Shown here piece by piece: positions 60,865-64,000 of a DNA stretch of 64,000 nucleotides. A model generated the notes under the pieces. The model was not told the origin of the DNA. It searched no databases and saw only the letters and a program-made list of their open reading frames with translations. Where the stretch lies: positions 34,717,534 to 34,781,533 of the forward strand of contig JAVIAB010000092.1 of NCBI GenBank assembly GCA_032433765.1. The letters run 5' to 3'. The translations under genes and the position numbers were made by a program. The DNA comes from Megaustenia siamemsis. Taxonomy: Eukaryota > Mollusca > Gastropoda > Stylommatophora > Ariophantidae. Position 1 is the first letter of the stretch. Every line of letters begins with the position of its first letter.

Positions 60865-63719
60865 AACCTCACATTCCCCATTTTTACTATATAATTTATA
60901 TCACAAGGAAATATTGTGTACTGTCAACACTCACAGAAAGGTCACAGACCAAGTATTATGTATTATCCCAATAACTGTTAACGTCAAATATGCTGCCAAC
61001 ATGTCGTGATTTTTATTTGTCGAGAAAAAAAATGTTATGAAGAAAAACAGCATTTTATAATTGCGAATTACCAAAGCTAATAGGTCGTTATATCATTTTT
61101 ACAAGACATTGTTTTACCAAATAAACTCTTTACTTTTCACATATTCAGATAATATGTTTGAAGAAAAATTGAAAAGTTTCGGTAAGTTTATTCATTTCTA
61201 TATCAATGGAAAGGAAACACATTTTACTTCAGTATATTTAAAATAACACGCAATTTTATCAAAAGTTGGACATTAAACTCTCTCTATTACAGTCTCATCC
61301 TCATCGAGCCAAATACTTGCCACATCAACCTGTTTGACGTCAGGAGCGTATAACTATCGTACATTCGACGGCCTGTCATTTACTTATAAAAGTAATTGTG
61401 CTGTCCCACTGATGATTACCAGCAGTGTTCAAGTGTACTCTGTCACACAGTGCAGTCCACATGATCACTGTGCTTGTGGAAAGGTGAGTTCTTGCCTGAT
61501 GATCATGGGTTCAATCTCAGATTGAAACTTACCATTCGAACTACTGAACATTATAGTTGGTAAATAAGTTGGGAGATAGCCTCGCGTGTTGCGTTTATAG
61601 TGTGCTCGCTTTCTGATCAGAAGGGTACGGTTCGATTTCCAGAAGTGTCAGTTCTCTTTTTTAATCGACAAGGTCCCGGGGCTAATCCTCCCTCTCAAAA
61701 TTAGCACCACAGAATTTTTCTGAGATGTAAAAGCGCCTGGCGTGATTCCATCCACATCTTTCAAAAATATACGATAGATATGAACAACTATTTGTCACGA
61801 ACACCATATTCCCCAGAGCAAAGCCAGATTTGGAGGGAACCTTTATTTAGCTGTACTAATATTTGTTTTATTTAAAGCTCTCATCATATTTAACAAACGC
61901 CCGCAGCTAATTTATTTGTAAATCCACACTCAATGTTTTTAAAAGTTAGCAGAAAAAGTGATTTTTCATTACAAGTCAGGCGTTACTTTTTAATCTCCCC
62001 AAAATAATACATTTATTTACGTCAAGATCTCATATGAATTTGGGGTCAAAACAGTGGTATAATCTATGACTAAATTCAAAATGTCAAAATAAACTGGTGT
62101 TCAGTGTTTTGCAATACTGAAACTCATATCGACAATAGCCTGTTCGGAAGCCTTGTGGAACGCTCATATGCCGAAAGATTTAATCAGAGAAGTTAGCTTC
62201 CAATATAGGCATAAAAAAGAAGAAGAAGGAAAAGTGAGGAGATGAAGATAAGACAAAGAATAAGAAGAAGTAGACGTTAGAATTTACAACCTATAGGCGT
62301 CACTGTAGACGGGACATTCCCATATCCGCAACGTTCTCATTTCAGAAACGAACAAAGTGCACATTCTAATCATTCATACTGTTCTACTGAATGTGCTTCT
62401 GAAAAAAAAAATTCCATAATGCACAATTCCGTGTCGCCATAACAGTCGTCGCCGACGCACAATCACCGTGCGCTGGCGAAGGATTTGAGTAGACTTAGTG
62501 GTCAGTGAGTGTGTCCCAAGAACCGCTGTCCAAATAGTGAAATCAGGCCTCCACGTAAGTGAAACACTCGACGAACAAACAACTAATTTACTTTAAGCAA
62601 ATACCTTATTTTTTCAAAGTGAATCTACATTACAAGTGAACAATGTATTTATTACCACAGAACATTAGTTTATTACAAGTGAGCAAGATCTTTATAATAG
62701 TTAAACTTCTCTATTTTGAATAAAAATAATTGATGTGTACGACTAAATTGTTTATTTTCTCAATGGCCTCAAGTTCTTTTACATGACGAAAATATGTAAG
62801 TGTTCTTCATTGAATGATCTTTAGCAGCAAGTCCTCTGAATTATTAAGTTGTTTGAAAACAGACATGCTTGTTTTTTCTCTGTTCTATGGTAATCTTAAC
62901 TCTTTCCGTACGTTTCGGCGCATAGTGCGCCACGTTAATATGATTAGTGTGAACGCCATCAAACCATATTCATTTTACATGTTTTGTATCATCTTGGTAT
63001 TGATGAAATCTAAAATACCTTGTTTAATTATCTGAACATTCATATATAATATGTTATATGTTAGATAAATATAAATATGTAGATTGATTCTTAAAACCAT
63101 GAGAAATATTGTCTATTAAATTTCTTCCATTGCGTCGATAAAAAGCTTCCGTACAGAAAGAGTTAATATTCTTCTTTATCACTTGCAGTCAAAGGCATTT
63201 AAGTATTTTTCAACAGATCCGTGGGAAGTTCATGTTTTCATAGTCAAAACATTACTATGAGTAAAATGCAGGCTCCTCAAATATTGCAATTGTGTTGTAA
63301 TATGAGTTCCTTGATTACCAAAATTGCCATTTTTAATTGTTATTCATTGCTATGTTCATTCAAATGTATATATACATATATATTTATTTACATACATATA
63401 AATAATTTAATACAAGCACTAAATCATTTTCTGAGAATACCAAAACTAATGTAATGCAAGGCAGCAACGTGTTTTTTTTCAGGACATTTTATTTATTACA
63501 AAACTGCAATTGATTTTTACAAGATCACGCCTTATTTAATACAAGTTTATAACTCATTTATCACTACTGGATTTTTTTATGTATAGATGCTGTACTTGTT
63601 CACCTCAACTTGCACATTTATAATCTACTATACTGAAGTCACCCTTATTTGTGGCACCAAATACGAAAAAATAAACCTGCAAGACGGCGGCCCACCAACA
63701 AGACTCATTGGCAACGATT
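36125..63719 (+). CDS. Secreted EMI-EGF-VWD protein, SCO-spondin-like N-terminus (partial)
   Basis: Coding exons: 36125-36201, 45796-45972, either 48701-48747 or 49404-49465, 51405-51532, 54003-54161, 61293-61483, 63587-63719. Each junction is GT-AG with matching phase. Order: signal peptide, EMI-like domain ending ICCKGWGGDDC, EGF-like domain (CQNGGEC, CVCVPPYSGSAC), a cysteine module with DCCTGDFGGSWG and CTSC, then the start of a VWD domain (YNYRTFDGLSF). The same succession, apart from the EGF domain, opens vertebrate SCO-spondin, a giant secreted glycoprotein; that comparison is from memory. Other VWD-containing secreted proteins are possible. The gene is cut by the right edge of the window. 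All exons are open. Confidence 0.72.
37008..37170 (+). mobile_element. LINE-6 3'-end fragment
   Basis: A plus-strand frame encodes RGRPRVRWKDNIKDSLQ followed by RARTRALYLSRH, the C-terminal end signature of a LINE distinct from families 1-5. No other copy was seen. Confidence 0.55.
37230..38990 (-). mobile_element. LINE-1 fragment, 3' two-thirds
   Basis: Tail CATCATCATT at 37236, then GAGTGCCGTCTCC as in the full LINE-1. The C-terminal frame 37523-37750 (FHYNAETWTLD) and a degraded reverse transcriptase extend to about 38700, then connector sequence to 38990. A roughly 30-bp deletion lies near 38128, and many stops occur. Confidence 0.85.
39020..41230 (-). mobile_element. LINE-4 fragment
   Basis: A different LINE on the minus strand. 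40565-40897 has ILVMGDFNEKLGKR (endonuclease). 40230-40463 is a lysine-rich connector. 39700-39924 has DCNQYRGISLLTHVGKLYA and VFRKNRVCTDALF. 39379-39693 has VRLGCALSLLLF and a damaged catalytic region. The start at about 39020 shares a TTGTTCTTGCATCTAGGG segment with 58918-58935, so 46060-46370 and 58345-58960 hold the 3' end of the same family. Confidence 0.78.
41231..41575. other. No gene seen
   Basis: Short stretch between LINE-4 and LINE-3, including a duplicated TTGGAATCAATTTA..TTTTAAAATCA segment at 41482-41540. Confidence 0.4.
41580..42238 (-). mobile_element. LINE-3, inverted 5' segment
   Basis: The minus-strand frame 41580-41993 encodes an endonuclease N-terminus: GPWNVCTLNEQGKAAQV, ILGMYEIRW, HSEGVSMLS. 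The 5' leader (about 42000-42238) includes GTACCCTACCAGGCATG on the minus strand. It points away from the rest of the same LINE, which starts at 42239 on the plus strand. Confidence 0.75.
42714..42958 (-). mobile_element. SINE-B, tRNA-derived, full copy
   Basis: On the minus strand: GGTGTCTGGTTAGCGCAATCG (A-box region TGGTTAGCGCAAT), a degenerate B box (GGGTTGATACCC), closing CGAGGACACC, then a body starting TGGGTTTTACTAATTCCC and a (GAAC)n tail. AATCTGCTTAG flanks it at 42703-42713 and 42959-42969. Removal restores the LINE-3 frame. A 5' part of the same family is at 43995-44100. Confidence 0.88.
43995..44361 (+). mobile_element. SINE-B/SINE-A dimer
   Basis: Two tRNA-like heads in one insertion. 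The first, 43995-44100, is SINE-B: TTAGCGCAATCGATAGG, GGGTTCGTTCCC, then the body cut at ATTAGT. The second, 44101-44361, is SINE-A: GATAGCTCAGTGGTTAG (A box), GGGTTCGATCCC (B box), CCCAGCCTTAAATGGGTACC, and a CTTTA tail. A single perfect 13-bp duplication, TACTTCTACTAGA, flanks the whole at 43982-43994 and 44362-44374. It therefore inserted as one RNA. Confidence 0.88.
44510..45420 (-). mobile_element. LINE-5 fragment with internal (TA)n
   Basis: Minus strand. 44893-45246 encodes LCFIDYIKAFDKVKHQE and NMYWQQTAAIK, part of the reverse transcriptase. 44384-44665 gives LTSDGRCTKEVRSRMAQ of the C-terminal region. The (TA)n at 45150-45201 replaces LINE sequence upstream of the FIDY motif. Confidence 0.8.
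45796..45972 (+). CDS. Exon 2: EMI-like domain, first part
   Basis: Acceptor CTGTAG, donor GTGAGT. It encodes HHCPYKVMEKETQYLPCEDW, then an acidic Asp/Asn-rich stretch and TWTNKTCEYER. Cysteines at three positions fit an EMI-like module whose CC end lies in exon 3 or 4. It ends with AG, two bases into an Arg codon. Confidence 0.78.
46060..46386 (-). mobile_element. LINE-4 3' fragment
   Basis: On the minus strand it reads a KRWIDGISETLV-type segment (46255-46300 region). It parallels 58350-58560, sharing TCGATCCATC/TCAATCCATC, TTTTCGTGGTCG and CTCGTTGTGTTGTGTTTT. No intact frame. Confidence 0.6.
46387..46553 (-). mobile_element. SINE-D 5' half
   Basis: Reverse complement of 31464-31630 with few differences: GGCGAAGGCGCGCC, CACCAGAGCTGGAAGT, ACCAGAACCATCCAGACC, GTGCCTCTAGTAACAG. 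It lacks the 3' half with GGGCGGATGA. No duplication was identified. Confidence 0.78.
46554..47924. other. Intron sequence, no gene seen
   Basis: Contains a small frame at 46527-46811 without a recognised domain, AT repeats at 47500-47535 and a G run at 47685-47697. Confidence 0.45.
47925..48530 (+). mobile_element. LINE-1 3' fragment
   Basis: The plus strand begins GAATTAATAGATCTGAAGAC (IDLKTVQSYSYLGHTIT), continues through a degraded AETWALD region and ends GCTCCTTAGTAGATAGCCC. Frames are destroyed. Confidence 0.8.
48701..48747 (+). CDS. Exon 3: alternative EMI end (ICCSS)
   Basis: Acceptor TTTCCTTGCAG, donor GTAATG. Joined to exon 2 it reads R then YVNTYATSRRICCSS and leaves one base (G). 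It enters and leaves in the same phases as exon 4. Spliced to exon 5 it gives ICCSS-A-QCAKACQ in frame. Including both exon 3 and exon 4 shifts the EGF frame. It could be a real alternative exon or a decaying duplicate. Confidence 0.5.
48876..49375 (+). repeat. 51-bp minisatellite
   Basis: The unit starting TGTGCTATAAATGTGTTAG repeats at 49060, 49111, 49162, 49213 and 49264 with an exact 51-bp period. Variant or partial units stand on both sides (48933, 48984, 49009, 49290). A short-form unit with TAGAAGYAGTAGGATAC appears three times. Because 51 is 17 codons, long false frames occur on both strands (48957-49289 minus, 49008-49298 plus). Confidence 0.93.
49404..49465 (+). CDS. Exon 4: canonical EMI end (ICCKGWGGDDC)
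   Basis: Acceptor ATACTTCAG, donor GTAAGT. Joined to exon 2 it reads R then SYENETSICCKGWGGDDCSK, the typical CC-x-GW-x-G-x2-C close of an EMI domain. It leaves one base, which exon 5 completes. Strong splice sites and motif make this the better-supported of the two alternatives. Confidence 0.78.
49841..50181. mobile_element. Tc1/mariner-type MITE with HTH remnant
   Basis: Inverted repeats of about 75-80 bp: left end from TAGGGTGTTTATAAAGTCTC (49841), right end ...GAGACTTTATAAACACCCTG (to 50179). TA is present outside both ends. The centre encodes, on the minus strand (49875-50081), NVEDAPRSGRPAV and SLRKLSQQVNLP, a transposase helix-turn-helix piece. The element is therefore an internal deletion of a larger transposon. 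It lies in intron 4. Confidence 0.82.
50182..51404. other. Intron sequence with (AG)n
   Basis: Low-complexity AT-rich sequence. An imperfect triplication TTGYTTATTTATATYRCAAA lies at 51060-51145, and a pure (AG)n run at 51308-51356. Nothing coding was recognised before the exon 5 acceptor. Confidence 0.55.
51405..51532 (+). CDS. Exon 5: EGF-like domain
   Basis: Acceptor TGTCTTCAG, donor GTACAA. It encodes QCAKACQNGGECKEV, then PPGCVCVPPYSGSACEENQE. The six cysteines fit an EGF-like module (C-x3-C-x5-C ... C-x-C ... C). It starts two bases into and ends one base into a codon. Confidence 0.83.
52770..52910 (+). mobile_element. Degraded SINE-A body
   Basis: AGGTTCACCCAGCCTTAATGAGTACC opens the similarity to the SINE-A body. 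The rest is weakly matched and lacks the tRNA head and tail. Confidence 0.5.
53274..53496 (+). mobile_element. SINE-A, 5'-truncated, with perfect duplication
   Basis: It starts inside the tRNA head (GGACAAGGGGTAGGGTTCGATCCC) and runs through the body to a CTTTA/T-rich tail. TATGTGTAGACATTAC flanks it at 53258-53273 and 53497-53512 (16 bp, exact). It closely matches 44140-44361. Confidence 0.9.
54003..54161 (+). CDS. Exon 6: cysteine module (DCC...SWG...CTSC)
   Basis: Acceptor ATTCTTCAG, donor GTACGT. It encodes INANKRYCYTGINCNNDLAK then VVVSDCCTGDFGGSWG and YKCTSCKP. The C...C...CC...SWG...CxxC pattern resembles a TB-like/SCO-spondin N-terminal module lying between EMI and VWD. Phase matches exon 5 and exon 7. 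Confidence 0.8.
54162..55674. other. Intron 6 start, no gene seen
   Basis: A C run followed by an A run at 55081-55106. Small frames have no recognised domain. Confidence 0.5.
55675..55890 (+). mobile_element. LINE-2 3' fragment
   Basis: Plus strand: CATCATGCAGCATAAATATAAAC, GTGCAACGCGTCAAA, then the TSDGRCNTEI segment, ending at GAGCTCATCGGTGC. It shares the CGCGTCAA variant with the copy at 12250, so the two are close relatives. Confidence 0.75.
55891..56389. other. Unassigned insert
   Basis: Sequence between LINE-2 and LINE-1 pieces with relatively balanced composition. The plus-strand frame 55717-56016 ends with ESPGITANELKSIITQPPVS. No family was recognised. Confidence 0.35.
56390..58258 (+). 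mobile_element. LINE-1 fragment, split by LINE-5
   Basis: The plus strand covers reverse transcriptase remnants (LINRRYTKGFD-type region, RGVIHGCILSPSLF), YADDTVLLAENPKD near 57000, MDIKIEGIEIEIVQNYNYIGH, and, after the LINE-5 insertion, FLYGAETWTLDKKTEQKIE and MRFLGHVKGHNRLLKV. It ends in GATGATGATGAT at 58257-58270. Confidence 0.85.
57306..57775 (-). mobile_element. LINE-5 3' fragment inside LINE-1
   Basis: A 470-bp minus-strand piece starting with (ATC)n at 57306. It is flanked by ATGAACAATAT (57295-57305) and ATGAAAAATAT (57776-57786), a 10/11 target duplication. LINE-1 sequence reads through when it is removed. Confidence 0.88.
58345..58984 (-). mobile_element. LINE-4 3' fragment, split by SINE-D
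   Basis: Minus-strand C-terminal LINE-4 sequence (KKRWIDRILEVLGSK near 58430-58480). It is interrupted at 58657-58863 and continues with ACATTCGTCTGACACATTTC and TTCTTGCATCTAGGG. Confidence 0.68.
58657..58863 (+). mobile_element. SINE-D, 5'-truncated, with perfect duplication
   Basis: Starts GGGGAAGACAACCCGGTACTC, then GGATGTGTTGGGCCGAAAGG, ACACGTCCACTACGTCC, GGGCGGATGATGG and GAACGCA with an (AACC)n tail. CAGACTGTTTCC flanks it at 58645-58656 and 58864-58875. Confidence 0.9.
58985..59680 (+). mobile_element. LINE-1 3' fragment with a 96-bp inverted LINE-1 insert
   Basis: Plus-strand LINE-1 (LLAENPDDLQL, then 59302-59502 with HLETVQRYNYFEHTITSDLK and GMAEGNFNAMKNILRS). At 59015-59110 a minus-strand LINE-1 tail piece (CATCATCATCGAGTGCCG...) interrupts it. 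It is flanked by TACAACTATT (59005-59014) and TACAACAATT (59111-59120). Confidence 0.8.
59681..61292. other. Intron 6 end, no gene recognised
   Basis: The minus-strand frame 60411-60659 (82 residues, CTKCRPRSPSPHINKN near its start) has no recognised family. (TA)n is at 60809-60861. AT-rich elsewhere. Confidence 0.45.
61293..61483 (+). CDS. Exon 7: start of VWD domain
   Basis: Acceptor CTCTATTACAG, donor GTGAGT. A serine-rich linker (VSSSSSSQILATS) leads into TCLTSGAYNYRTFDGLSFTY, the hallmark opening of a VWD domain, then SNCAVPLM and CSPHDHCACGK. It ends in phase 0. Confidence 0.85.
61573..61830 (+). mobile_element. Diverged tRNA-derived SINE (SINE-A relative)
   Basis: GATAGCCTCGCGTG...TTTATAGTGTGC (A-box region) and GGTTCGATTTCC (B box), then a body with GGCGTGATTCC, CAAAAAT and CACGAACACCATATTCCCC. 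This parallels GGGCGTAATACC and CACTAACACCATATTTCCC of SINE-A. It lies in intron 7. Confidence 0.7.
61831..63586. other. Intron 7, no gene seen
   Basis: AT-rich sequence. Small frames lack motifs. TA-type repeats lie at 63368-63400. Confidence 0.5.
63587..63719 (+). CDS. Exon 8: VWD domain, continued
   Basis: Acceptor TTTTATGTATAG, donor GTAAGT, phase 0 in. It encodes MLYLFTSTCTFIIYYTEVTL, then CGTKYEKINLQDGG and PTRLIGND. Beta-strand alternation and position fit the VWD domain. It ends one base into a codon. The gene continues beyond 64000. Confidence 0.72.
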
Positions 63720-64000
63720 GTAAGTATTGCTTGTTTTGTTCAAGACTAATTTTCACAAAAGTATGTAAAGGAAGAACGATATTTATTTAAATAGTTAGGC
63801 TTTGACAAAACTAGACAACTGTGTGCATATTTGTAGTAATAAAGCTCAAGAAGGTGAAACAAACAAAATAGAGATCAGAAGCAGAATAACAAAAGCGGCA
63901 GCAAATTTTTGAAAATACCTGGAAAAATATGGAAATAAAAAATATATTAAATACTAAGCCGGAACAATAACCTAGAATATTCAAATCAAATATATTATCA
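63720..64000. other. Intron 8 start, to window edge
   Basis: Begins GTAAGT. A-rich sequence; no further exon was seen before the window ends. Confidence 0.6.

Overview
This is animal nuclear DNA, AT-rich and crowded with retroposons. It holds one recognisable split host gene with GT-AG introns. The mix of RTE-like LINEs, tRNA-derived SINEs, mariner, hAT and Polinton sequences next to an EMI/EGF/VWD gene suggests an invertebrate, perhaps a lophotrochozoan such as a mollusc. That placement is inference only. No bacterial gene, CRISPR array or rRNA was seen.

Left block (about 48-25658): one decayed Polinton/Maverick. Its long terminal inverted repeats can be followed at both ends (48-465 plus 3585-3600 plus 3732-3870 on the left; 25170-25658 on the right). 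Inside, a packaging ATPase, a small basic protein, a short helical protein and an integrase with a chromodomain-like tail lie on the plus strand. A protein-primed-type family B DNA polymerase (17343 down to about 14440) and a C2H2 zinc-finger remnant lie on the minus strand. All are broken. Later insertions can be removed one at a time by their target-site duplications: LINE-1 (466-3574), SINE-D (3601-3731), LINE-5 (about 4906-5710), LINE-2 (8364-11685), a second LINE-2 (12201-14210) that itself carries a mariner (12263-13593), and tRNA-like SINEs at 16055-16381 and 17358-17629. Without them the element is about 15-16 kb, a normal Polinton size.

Middle block (25659-35960): unassigned sequence, then LINE-1 and LINE-2 fragments, a SINE-D with perfect duplications, and a hAT remnant (32340-33764) lying between two LINE-2 pieces.

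Right block (about 35970-64000): a plus-strand gene with a TATA box, a signal peptide and at least seven further coding exons. Its order (signal peptide, EMI-like, EGF-like, CC/SWG cysteine module, start of VWD) resembles the N-terminus of SCO-spondin. It runs off the right edge. Introns are filled with LINE and SINE copies, a MITE and a 51-bp minisatellite. Exons 3 and 4 have the same phases, both encode an ICC motif and cannot be used together in frame, which suggests mutually exclusive exons.

LINE family numbers 1-6 and SINE letters A-D are labels used only in this annotation.
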